Shown here: one piece after another, positions 18,302 to 26,359 of the stretch
Position numbering within the stretch: the first letter of the stretch is position 1
Layout of the letters: each line of letters opens with the position of its first letter
Made by a program: the position numbers and the translations under genes
From: Mucilaginibacter dorajii
GTDB taxonomy: Bacteria > Bacteroidota > Bacteroidia > Sphingobacteriales > Sphingobacteriaceae
DNA: 64,000 bases
NCBI RefSeq assembly: GCF_024808255.1
Contig: NZ_JANTYS010000025.1
Location: forward strand, 1 to 64,000
Direction of reading: 5' to 3'
Notes under the pieces: model-generated
The model's input: only the letters and a program-made list of their open reading frames with translations
Told to the model about the DNA's origin: nothing
Databases searched by the model: none

Positions 18302-18319
18302 TTATCCTGTTATAGTACC

Positions 18320-19138
18320 CTAACTCTTTTTGAAACCCATGATCCTAAAATTGCTGACTAATGCTTTTGCACCATTCTGATATTGCATTGGCCCGCTAAT
18401 GAAAAAGTTTTTCGCGGTGGTTGGTAAAAATAGCAGGGTATCGGCAATTTTGGTTTTATCTATATATACCGCCATGCGGTCGCCATCAACGTTCATTGAT
18501 ATGTGCATTGGCCGGTTGGCGTAAGCGGTAAGATCAAACCGGGTATTGAGGTTTTTGCTGATGAATGAACTGTAAACTTCAATATCATCATTATTATAAT
18601 ACTTTAGCTGCAGATAGGCACCGGTGCCGCTATTGTAATCTTTTACGCTGTTATCATTAATAAAGCCAGTAGTTATAGGATAAATATCCTTAACTACATC
18701 TACAGCGGTAAAAATATCAAACTCAATGGTAAAGTGTTTGGGGTAAAAGATCTGTTTGGTGAATTTATAAGTGGCATTATCGCCAAGAGCAAGCCATTTA
18801 CCATCCTGCCCATTAATGGCAACAACCGATGCCGATCCATTGGTTTTAAATGTGTGAGTTGATGAGCCTGTTGGTATATTGGCAAAATCTTCTGCCAGCA
18901 ACAGCGTATCGCCAGGTACAAAATCAAAGCCCTCGTTAATGGTGGCCCGGTTGCTCTTAGTTGTTGTTTGATTTTGGGTTTGAGCTGTGCTTGTTTTTTT
19001 ATCTAAAGCATCACTGGCTTTTTGAGCAGCTTTGTCTTTGGCCTTTTGTAACAGACCGCCAAATTGGGCATGTGCAGGGTTGGCAGCAGTTATTATCGCA
19101 GCGGCAATTAAATTGAATAATAAGGTAGCTTTTTTCAT
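18320..19138 (-). CDS. Exported LamG-like protein, unknown function
   Basis: 272 residues. Signal peptide ends PAHAQ; residues 30-65 are Lys/Gln/Ala-rich and probably disordered. Residues 75-272 form a beta-sandwich-like pattern (LLLAEDFANIPTG, KHFTIEFDIFTA, MHISMNVDGDRMAVYIDKTK) resembling concanavalin/LamG carbohydrate-binding folds. No catalytic motif. Likely periplasmic or surface-bound. The LamG resemblance is inference from pattern. Confidence 0.68.
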   Translation of the reverse strand: MKKATLLFNLIAAAIITAANPAHAQFGGLLQKAKDKAAQKASDALDKKTSTAQTQNQTTTKSNRATINEGFDFVPGDTLLLAEDFANIPTGSSTHTFKTNGSASVVAINGQDGKWLALGDNATYKFTKQIFYPKHFTIEFDIFTAVDVVKDIYPITTGFINDNSVKDYNSGTGAYLQLKYYNNDDIEVYSSFISKNLNTRFDLTAYANRPMHISMNVDGDRMAVYIDKTKIADTLLFLPTTAKNFFISGPMQYQNGAKALVSNFRIMGFKKS

Positions 19139-19363
19139 GATAGGTAATAATTATTAACGCAATAAACAAAATTCGCGGTAAACTGTTTGATATTTTTTAA
19201 ATAATAACATTATCGTAACGTTGGGGGCTAATTGTAACGGGCTTGCCCGCGTACCACCGGCAGGTGTAAAATGTAACTCGTTTAATACATTGTTATCCGA
19301 TCATATCTAAAACCAAATCGTATTTTTACGGTAATCATTTATCTAAATACTAATTGCTCTGCC

Positions 19364-20581
19364 ATGCTATCTACCTTCAAAAAAACATTTATAACGGGTA
19401 TTATCCTGTTAACTACCGCGGCTTGCCAGGCGCAAACCGGCGGCGATAGTACCCTTGCACCAGTTGAAACCAATAGCCCTAACAGCCAGTACAAACCGGC
19501 CTTTGTTGGCCAAACCCGTATTGCAGGCGTTAAAACCAAAACGCCTTTAGCGGTAACTGTAATCAATACTGAATTGAGCCATCCCTGGGGTTTATGCGTT
19601 TTGCCCGATGGCCGTTTCCTGATCTCGGAAAAAGGTGGCACTATGCAGATTTTGAAAGCCGACGGAAAAGCTGATAAAAAGATCACGAATTTGCCGGCAG
19701 TAGTAAACCAGGGCCAGGGTGGTTTGCTGGATGTTAACATCGATCCCGCATTTAGTACCAACCGCATCATTTACTGGGATTATGCCGAGCAAACTCCTGA
19801 AGGGAACGTTCTTGCTGTAGCCAAAGGCAAACTGGCAGCCGATGAAAGCAAGGTTGACGATATCCAGGTGATCTATAGGGCTACACCGGCTTATAAAGGC
19901 GCATTGCAATACGGTTCAAGGATTTTGTTTGATAAACAGGGCAACCTGTTTGTAAGTACCGGGGAGCGTTCTGGTGCCGATATCCGCATGAAAGCCCAGG
20001 ATTTGGGTGCCGCCATTGGCAAAATTATCCATATCACCAAAGAAGGCAAGCCTGTTGCAGGCGGCCCGTTTGCTAATACAGCCGGAGCCCTGCCCGAAAT
20101 TTACGCCTATGGTTTCCGCAATCCTGAGGGCATGGCCTGGAACCCCGAAACAGGTGAACTTTGGGAAGATGAATTTGGCCCGCGCGGTGGTGATGAGATC
20201 AATATCATTCGCCCCGGGAATAATTACGGATGGCCGGTAGTTACCTACGGTATTGAATACAGCGGGCAGCCTGTGGGCGATGCGATACAACAAAAAGAGG
20301 GAGTAACACAACCTATTTATTATTGGGACCCGGTGATATCGCCGGCAGGCATTACTTTTTATACCGGTAACCTGATCCCCGAGTGGAGGGGCAATTTATT
20401 TGTTGGAGGATTGAGCGGATCGCACATTGCGCGGCTGGTGATTAAAAACAACAAGGTTGTAGGCGAAGAAAGACTACTTAAAGACAAACGCGAACGCTGG
20501 AGAGCATTAAACACCGGCAAAGATGGCGCGCTATACGGCGTTACCGACAACGGCAAAATGTACCGCATTGGCAAGCAATAA
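19364..20581 (+). CDS. PQQ-type soluble sugar dehydrogenase
   Basis: 405 residues with a signal peptide (cleaved near CQAQ, possibly a lipoprotein at Cys21). The body is a six-bladed propeller of the aldose sugar dehydrogenase (GDH-B-like) type: LSHPWGLCVLPDGRFLI with the active-site His near residue 72, YGSRILFDKQGNLFVSTGER, RNPEGMAWNPETGELWEDEF, RPGNNYGWPVVTYG. Family members oxidise aldoses with pyrroloquinoline quinone and Ca. No pqq genes are nearby. It probably shares transcription with the small gene 14 bp downstream. Confidence 0.9.
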   Translation: MLSTFKKTFITGIILLTTAACQAQTGGDSTLAPVETNSPNSQYKPAFVGQTRIAGVKTKTPLAVTVINTELSHPWGLCVLPDGRFLISEKGGTMQILKADGKADKKITNLPAVVNQGQGGLLDVNIDPAFSTNRIIYWDYAEQTPEGNVLAVAKGKLAADESKVDDIQVIYRATPAYKGALQYGSRILFDKQGNLFVSTGERSGADIRMKAQDLGAAIGKIIHITKEGKPVAGGPFANTAGALPEIYAYGFRNPEGMAWNPETGELWEDEFGPRGGDEINIIRPGNNYGWPVVTYGIEYSGQPVGDAIQQKEGVTQPIYYWDPVISPAGITFYTGNLIPEWRGNLFVGGLSGSHIARLVIKNNKVVGEERLLKDKRERWRALNTGKDGALYGVTDNGKMYRIGKQ

Positions 20582-20595
20582 GCCTATATTGATAT

Positions 20596-20847
20596 ATGGA
20601 ATCAAAAATATTCTCCTACAAGGTTGAGGGAATCACCCTTGAACCTTCAACCGATACACTAAAAGTAAGCGCTGTATTTGACAGAAAGGAACTTACCGAG
20701 AAGCTCAAAGAACTGTTTAAAGCAGATGGCTTTAAAGTAGATGAGCGATCAATCAACTACAAGATAATCGATGATCAGTTGTACATTCAGGGCCTGGCTG
20801 TAAAAGAAGAGGTGGCGAAGTCTATTGGCTTTATGACGGGGAAGTAA
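20596..20847 (+). CDS. Small protein of unknown function
   Basis: 83 residues, alpha/beta pattern with high charge (DRKELTEKLKELFKADGFKV). No signal peptide or metal-binding cysteines. It could adopt a small ferredoxin-like or HMA-like fold, but the CxxC is absent. Downstream of the sugar dehydrogenase with a 14-bp gap; strong terminator follows, supporting a real gene. Confidence 0.6.
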   Translation: MESKIFSYKVEGITLEPSTDTLKVSAVFDRKELTEKLKELFKADGFKVDERSINYKIIDDQLYIQGLAVKEEVAKSIGFMTGK

Positions 20848-20867
20848 ACGGCGATCAATGCCACAAA

Positions 20868-20900
20868 AAAAGAGCGATAAGTTAACCCTATCGCTCTTTT
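20868..20900. terminator. Bidirectional terminator
   Basis: Perfect 12-bp stem (AAAAGAGCGATA with TATCGCTCTTTT), 9-nt loop. Between convergent genes. Confidence 0.85.
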
Positions 20901-20958
20901 CTATTTTAAGTCCTTCGTCTTTTTTCCTAAAAGTCCAAAAGTCAATTAGTCCAACAAA

Positions 20959-22605
20959 TTATATCAGTAACCTAACCGGTTCTTCTAATAATGATTTTAG
21001 TGTTTGCAGGAATGCTGCGGCCGTAGCACCATCAACCACACGGTGATCGGCACTTAAAGTAACTTTCATTACGTTACCCGGTACAACCGCGCCATTTTTA
21101 ACAACCGGAACCGCCTGGATACCGCTTACAGCAAGGATACACGCGTTTGGTGTATTAATAATAGCTGTAAACTCATCAACACCAAACATACCAAGGTTTG
21201 ATATGGTGAAAGTTGAGCCTTCCATTTCTGCAGGTTGTAATTTTTTAGATTTTGCTTTACCTGCAAATTCTTTTACTTCAACAGAGATGTGGCTTAATGA
21301 TTTGCCATCGGCAAATTTAATAACCGGTACCAACAGGCCTTCATCAACCGCAACGGCAACACCAATATGAATATGCTCGTTAGTACGGATCTTATCGCCC
21401 AGGAATGATGAGTTGATAGCAGGGTGTTGTTTTAAGGCAACAGCACAGGCTTTCAATACAAAATCATTAAATGATATTTTAACCGGGGCAACATCATTGA
21501 TACGGGTACGGGCGGCAATAGCCTGGTCCATATCGATGCTCATGGTTACATAAAAATGCGGAGCGGTGAACAAGCTTTCGCTTAAGCGGCGGCTAATGGC
21601 TTTACGCATTTGAGTAACTGCCCTTTCGGTAAATTTCTCTTCGCCGGTGTAAGTTGGCAATACAACAGGTGCTTTAGCTGCTGGTGCTGATGGAGCAGCG
21701 GCTGGCGCGGCTTCAGGAGTGGCTGCCGGTTTAGTACCTGGTTTAAATTCTTCAATATCTTTTTTAATAATGCGGCCGCCTTCTGCGCTGCCTTTAACAT
21801 CATTAAGGTTGATACCTTTATCTTTTGCAATTTTACGTGCAAGCGGCGATGCTTTAACCCGGCTATCATCAGCAGACGATGAAACAGTTGGAGCAGCATC
21901 TGCTGTTTCTGTTTTTGCTTCCGGTGCAGCTTCAGTAGCAGGAGCCGGTGCATCACTATCAGCTTGTAATAAAGGAGTAATATCGGTACCCGCTTTACCC
22001 ACAATGGCTATAATTCCATTAACAGCAATGGCTTCGCCTTCTTTTACACCAATGTATAATAAAGTGCCGGCTTCGTAACCCACAACTTCCATGGTAGCCT
22101 TATCGGTAGCCACATCTGCCAGTGAATCATCAGCTTTTACTGTATCGCCCACTTTAAAGTTCCATTTTTCAATGGTGCCTTCGGTCATGGTATCACTTAA
22201 CAGCGGCATGCGTATAACCGCGGCAGGTATGCTTGACAGATCAACCTTGGGTGCAGCTGTAGCAGCAGGTTTTTTATCAGCAACAGGTGCCGGTTCGGCA
22301 GTTTTTTCTTCTTTCTTTTCAGCAGGCTCGCTACCACTATCGGCCAGCGCGGTTTTGTAATCTTCACCTTCTTTACCAATTACGGCAATAACCGAATCAA
22401 CCGGAACGGCTGCACCTTCTTCAACACCTATAAATAATAAGGTGCCATCCTGGTACGATTCAAAATCCATGGTAGCTTTATCAGTTTCAACCTCGGCCAA
22501 TACATCGCCGGATTTTACTTTATCGCCAACTTTTTTATGCCATTTAGCCAATACCCCTTCGGTCATGGTATCGCTCATCTTAGGCATTTTTACTACTTCG
22601 GCCAT
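20959..22605 (-). CDS. pdhC: Pyruvate dehydrogenase E2, dihydrolipoyl acetyltransferase
   Basis: 548 residues. Two lipoyl domains (about 1-80 and 130-205) each carry the lipoylated Lys in DKATM. An Ala/Pro linker leads to the peripheral subunit-binding domain (about 250-290, VKASPLARKIAKDKGINLND), then the catalytic core from about 320 with the active-site His-Asp in ADHRVVDGA near residue 520. It moves the acetyl group to CoA. It follows E1-alpha on the same strand after a 129-bp spacer. Dependence on lipA (43.5 kb) is established chemistry. Confidence 0.95.
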   Translation of the reverse strand: MAEVVKMPKMSDTMTEGVLAKWHKKVGDKVKSGDVLAEVETDKATMDFESYQDGTLLFIGVEEGAAVPVDSVIAVIGKEGEDYKTALADSGSEPAEKKEEKTAEPAPVADKKPAATAAPKVDLSSIPAAVIRMPLLSDTMTEGTIEKWNFKVGDTVKADDSLADVATDKATMEVVGYEAGTLLYIGVKEGEAIAVNGIIAIVGKAGTDITPLLQADSDAPAPATEAAPEAKTETADAAPTVSSSADDSRVKASPLARKIAKDKGINLNDVKGSAEGGRIIKKDIEEFKPGTKPAATPEAAPAAAPSAPAAKAPVVLPTYTGEEKFTERAVTQMRKAISRRLSESLFTAPHFYVTMSIDMDQAIAARTRINDVAPVKISFNDFVLKACAVALKQHPAINSSFLGDKIRTNEHIHIGVAVAVDEGLLVPVIKFADGKSLSHISVEVKEFAGKAKSKKLQPAEMEGSTFTISNLGMFGVDEFTAIINTPNACILAVSGIQAVPVVKNGAVVPGNVMKVTLSADHRVVDGATAAAFLQTLKSLLEEPVRLLI

Positions 22606-22669
22606 ATACTTTTTATATGTGTTATAGAAAATTTAGTATTTATATAGGTAGTGGTAAGTTAGTAAGTGC

Positions 22670-22717
22670 TGAGTTTTGAGTTTAAAACCTGTTGAAATAT
22701 TTCAAACTCAAAACTCA
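22670..22717. repeat. Inverted repeat between E1-alpha and E2 genes
   Basis: 14-bp perfect arms (TGAGTTTTGAGTTT / AAACTCAAAACTCA), 20-nt loop. Built of a short word repeated twice per arm. Could form a hairpin in the spacer transcript. Confidence 0.7.
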
Positions 22718-22734
22718 TTACTTAAAACCCAAAA

Positions 22735-23730
22735 CTAATCTCTAATGTATGGATAATCTTCCTGAACGTAAACGTCGGTATATAGTTCAGAAGCCTCAGG
22801 CCATGGCGATTCTTCGGCAAATTGAACCGCTTCATCAACTATAGCTTTAATTTTTGCATCAATCTCTTCAAACCAGGCGTCATCAGCATATTTCTTTTCA
22901 ACAATGGCCTGTTTGGTCATTTCGATAGGGTCTTTTGCTTTGTAGCTTTCCAATTCTTCTTTGGTACGGTATTTCTGCGGATCAGACATGGAGTGACCTT
23001 TGAAACGGTAAGTACGCATTTCTAAAAACGTTGGGCCTTCACCTGCACGTGCACGTGAAATTGCTTCGTCCATAGCAACGTGTACCGCGGCAGGGTCCAT
23101 ACCATCAACGGCAGATGAAGGAATACCATAAGGTAAGCCTAATTTATAAATATCTGTTTGGATAGTGGTACGCTCAACAGAAGTACCCATGGCGTAACCA
23201 TTGTTTTCGCAAATAAAAATTACAGGTAATTTCCAAAGCGCAGCCATATTAAAGGTTTCGGTAAGTGCACCCTGACGTACGGCACCATCGCCCATGTAAG
23301 TGATGTTTACAAACTCGGTACCTTTATATTTTTCGGCAAAAGCAACACCGGCACCCAATGGTACCTGGCCGCCTACTATACCATGACCGCCGTAAAAGTG
23401 TTTGCTTTTATCAAACATGTGCATAGAGCCGCCTTTGCCTTTTGAGCAACCGGTAGCTTTACCATACATTTCGGCCATAATAGCATTGGGCGTTACGCCT
23501 TTAGCCAGGGCATGAGCGTGATCGCGGTAAGCTGTGATCATGCTGTCTTCCTGTTTCATTACAGACATAGCGCCGGCTAATACAGCCTCCTGCCCAATAT
23601 ACAGGTGGCAAAAGCCCCTGATTTTTTGTTGTCCGTATAGTTGTCCTGTCTTTTCTTCGAACTTGCGCATCAACAGCATTTGTTCGTACCACATCAGGTA
23701 AGTGTCCTTTGTTATTTCGATTGAACTCAT
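22735..23730 (-). CDS. pdhA: Pyruvate dehydrogenase E1 component, alpha subunit
   Basis: 331 residues. Thiamin-diphosphate-binding decarboxylase subunit. The motif begins GDGAVRQG near residue 147 and ends ENNGYAM, with the phosphorylation-type loop YRFKGHSMSDPQKYR. The E1-beta gene is not adjacent and must lie elsewhere. First gene of a probable unit with E2; a -7 box lies 33 nt upstream of its start. Confidence 0.95.
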   Translation of the reverse strand: MSSIEITKDTYLMWYEQMLLMRKFEEKTGQLYGQQKIRGFCHLYIGQEAVLAGAMSVMKQEDSMITAYRDHAHALAKGVTPNAIMAEMYGKATGCSKGKGGSMHMFDKSKHFYGGHGIVGGQVPLGAGVAFAEKYKGTEFVNITYMGDGAVRQGALTETFNMAALWKLPVIFICENNGYAMGTSVERTTIQTDIYKLGLPYGIPSSAVDGMDPAAVHVAMDEAISRARAGEGPTFLEMRTYRFKGHSMSDPQKYRTKEELESYKAKDPIEMTKQAIVEKKYADDAWFEEIDAKIKAIVDEAVQFAEESPWPEASELYTDVYVQEDYPYIRD

Positions 23731-23763
23731 GTATTTAAACAGTCAATTTCTTGGAGTAAAGCG

Positions 23764-23771
23764 CAAATCTA
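23764..23771 (-). promoter_or_regulatory. -7 box TAGATTTG of pdhA
   Basis: Exact TAnnTTTG on the minus strand with a TTTCG (23791-23795) at 19-nt spacing as a partial -33 element. Predicted leader about 29 nt. Confidence 0.6.
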
Positions 23772-24123
23772 ATTATATCCTTTAAATTATCGAAACCGCA
23801 ACCAAATTGTTATGCAGAATTATTTTTTATTTCATATTGCCCCGGTTTGGTGAGCAATAAAAGGCGTGTTCAGCTTGTTTAACCAAACTTTATAAGGCTA
23901 TTTTGAAGTTTCACAAAAGCGTTTTGCGATGTTTTCTGTGTTTGAACGCACAAAACATGGTTATTGTCCTGATTTTGAGACTCTTTTTTTATATTTTTTT
24001 CGAGTCAATGGCAAAATATGGTAACCCTTTATAATGAATAAACGTAACAGGATGCACTATTGATTAATAAGATTGTTTATAGATGATGGTTTTTTATATT
24101 TTTTGAAAAAAAAGCGTCATTAA

Positions 24124-24154
24124 TTTGCAATTTTAAAAAATATGGATAGTTTTG
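24124..24154 (+). promoter_or_regulatory. Canonical promoter of NlpC-CapA unit
   Basis: TTTG (24124-24127) and TAGTTTTG (24147-24154) with 19-nt spacing, a textbook Bacteroidota promoter. The 5' leader would be about 66-68 nt. The rest of 23772-24226 is AT-rich divergent spacer with no gene seen. Confidence 0.75.
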
Positions 24155-24226
24155 TATTCAACGATAGACAAAGTGTCTGATTTAATAAACAATTTGTTGG
24201 CCCTAACAACAAACTTAACGCATTAA

Positions 24227-24817
24227 ATGAAGAAATTTGCCCTGGCTATTGCCCTTATGTTCACTGTTTTAGCTTCACAGGCTCAAACAAAAACGGCTCC
24301 AAATACAACGGATGATAAAACCGAAGAGCAAGACGGTTTAGCTAAAACATACTTATCCCAAATTATGGGTGTTGCGTTATCAGCAACCTCAAACATGAAA
24401 CTTTTTCACTTTGTTTATGACTGGATTGGTACCCCATACCATTTTGGCGGCGAATCAAGAAAAGGGATCGATTGCTCGGCATTTACCAAAGAATTATACA
24501 GCGAGGTTTTTAATCTGGATATTAAACGTAGCTCACGCGACATTTTCAGCATGGTTAGCCCTGTTGGTAAAGATGATTTAAAAGAAGGCGATTTAGTTTT
24601 CTTTAAAATCCATAGCCGCCGTATATCGCATGTAGGTATTTATTTGGGTAATGGTCGCTTTGCCCATGCATCTTCAAGAGGGGTAGCTATCAGCAGCCTG
24701 GATGACAATTATTACAGCCGTTATTTTTACAAAGGAGGCCGTATGTTAGCCTCATTTAAAGAAGAACTGATTAATGCCCCGGCTTCTGCAGGTGGCGATG
24801 ACGAGAACAATAACTAA
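24227..24817 (+). CDS. NlpC/P60 family peptidoglycan hydrolase
   Basis: 196 residues. A signal peptide (cleaved after SQAQ) is followed by an N-terminal linker of about 45 residues, then an NlpC/P60 domain (63-175). Catalytic Cys in GIDCSAF near residue 85 and His in RISHVGIYLGNG near 137, then FAHASS as the third region. Expected endopeptidase of peptide stems in the envelope. A canonical promoter precedes it and capA-like follows by 42 bp. Confidence 0.9.
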   Translation: MKKFALAIALMFTVLASQAQTKTAPNTTDDKTEEQDGLAKTYLSQIMGVALSATSNMKLFHFVYDWIGTPYHFGGESRKGIDCSAFTKELYSEVFNLDIKRSSRDIFSMVSPVGKDDLKEGDLVFFKIHSRRISHVGIYLGNGRFAHASSRGVAISSLDDNYYSRYFYKGGRMLASFKEELINAPASAGGDDENNN

Positions 24818-24859
24818 AGAAATTCAATTAAATATCTAAATTAGTCCCTTCGTAAGTAT

Positions 24860-26047
24860 ATGAAGGGATTTTTTTTTGCTGCAAAATTCAGGGCCATTAT
24901 TTTAACTACAGCTACAATGGCATTGTTGCTGCAAGCCTGCAATAACCCGGAAGTTCATAAGCAACCCATAGTACAGCAAAAGCAGGTGGCGGTAAAGCCT
25001 CCATCTGCACCGCCGCCCGCTATCCCGGCAAGGCATGATACTTTGTGCATAGCAGCCGTGGGCGATATCATGCTGGGTACATCATATCCTGATAGTAGCA
25101 CCCTGCCGCCTGATAGTGCCGTTAATAGCTTTAACGCGGTAAAGCCCCAACTTAAAAATTCCGATGTGATATTTGGCAACCTGGAAGGTACCCTGCTTGA
25201 CCAGGGCGAGCCGGCACATTATAAGCTACACCAAAAAAGCAAAGCCTTTTTGTTCAGGATGCCTACCAGGTATGCGGGCGTTTTAAAGAATGCCGGCTTC
25301 AATGTGCTGAGTCTGGCCAATAACCACATCAGCGATTTTGATGTAAAGGGCCGCAAAAGCACCATGAAAACATTAGATAGCCTGGGTATTAATTATGCGG
25401 GCTTGTTGGATAAACCATCCACAGTTTTTGAATTGAATGGCGTTAAATACGGTTTTTGCTCATTTGCGCCTAATGCCAATACGGTACCGTTGCTCGATTT
25501 AAAAGGTGCAACACGCATAATCAGCGATTTAAAACAGCGGTGTGACGTGCTCATCGTATCTTACCATGGTGGCGGCGAAGGTGTTAATTTTGAGCATGTG
25601 CCTTTCCAGATGGAGTCGTTTATCAGCGAGAAACGCGGCGATGTGCATGCATTTGCCCATAACGCTATTGATGCCGGTGCCGATTTGATTTTTGGTAATG
25701 GTCCGCATGTAAACCGCGCCATGGAAATTTATAACGGGCGACTGATAGCTTACAGCCTGGGTAACTTTTGTACCTATCGTTGTGTGAGTGTTGCCGGGGT
25801 TTGCGGCCTTGCCCCCTTGCTTAAAGTATATGTAAACAAAAAGGGCCAGTTTCTGCATGGCAGGCTCATCTCCTTCAGGCAGGACCATAATTTAGGTTTG
25901 CTGCGCGATACCCTTAACCGTGCGGCCATGAGGATCCGGACATTAACAGATACCGATTTTCCTGGTGGGAATTTGGATATTGATGACGATGGCGAAATCA
26001 CAGCCACATTGCCCGACTCGCTGGGTCTGGCAAAGGGGCAGCAATAG
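24860..26047 (+). CDS. CapA family metallophosphatase-like lipoprotein
   Basis: 395 residues. Lipobox LLQAC at residues 24-28, Pro-rich linker, then a CapA (PGA_cap) domain: AVGDIMLGTSYP, SDVIFGNLEGTLLD, SLANNHISDFD, SYHGGGEGVN, and FGNGPHVNRAM. These Asp/Asn/His residues resemble the calcineurin-like metal site. Family members act in poly-gamma-glutamate or capsule processing in some bacteria; no other capsule genes are here. Likely acts with the NlpC protein upstream, which is inference. Confidence 0.87.
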   Translation: MKGFFFAAKFRAIILTTATMALLLQACNNPEVHKQPIVQQKQVAVKPPSAPPPAIPARHDTLCIAAVGDIMLGTSYPDSSTLPPDSAVNSFNAVKPQLKNSDVIFGNLEGTLLDQGEPAHYKLHQKSKAFLFRMPTRYAGVLKNAGFNVLSLANNHISDFDVKGRKSTMKTLDSLGINYAGLLDKPSTVFELNGVKYGFCSFAPNANTVPLLDLKGATRIISDLKQRCDVLIVSYHGGGEGVNFEHVPFQMESFISEKRGDVHAFAHNAIDAGADLIFGNGPHVNRAMEIYNGRLIAYSLGNFCTYRCVSVAGVCGLAPLLKVYVNKKGQFLHGRLISFRQDHNLGLLRDTLNRAAMRIRTLTDTDFPGGNLDIDDDGEITATLPDSLGLAKGQQ

Positions 26048-26097
26048 GAATATAACGTCAGTATTGGAAACTTTTACTCCCCTCCCAACGGACTATT

Positions 26098-26309
26098 GTG
26101 TGTACATCTTTAAACCTACTCTCCCAATAAAAACGATTGTCATTTCGACGAACAAAGGGTGGGATTGTGCGCCGGGGGTGAGGAGAAATCTTGTAAAAGC
26201 GGACACCCCACCATGCAAGGCGTCGAAGATTTCTCTTTCGCACCGCGCTCATACCCTACCTTCGCTCTATCGAAATGACATTTTTCTTTTTTTAGAAAGA
26301 TGTGTACAC
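26098..26309. repeat. Snap-back repeat, copy B
   Basis: 212 bp. Outer ends are GTGTGTACATCTTT and AAAGATGTGTACAC (inverted). Core starts TGTCATTTCGA (26138) and ends TCGAAATGACA (26280). An inner pair GAGAAATCTT/AAGATTTCTC is present. Lies in the 3' spacer between capA-like and the SNF2 gene. Confidence 0.8.
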
Positions 26310-26359
26310 TCAGTGGCTTCCACGAGGAAGGAATCGCACACCCCGCGCTTTTTTGATCC

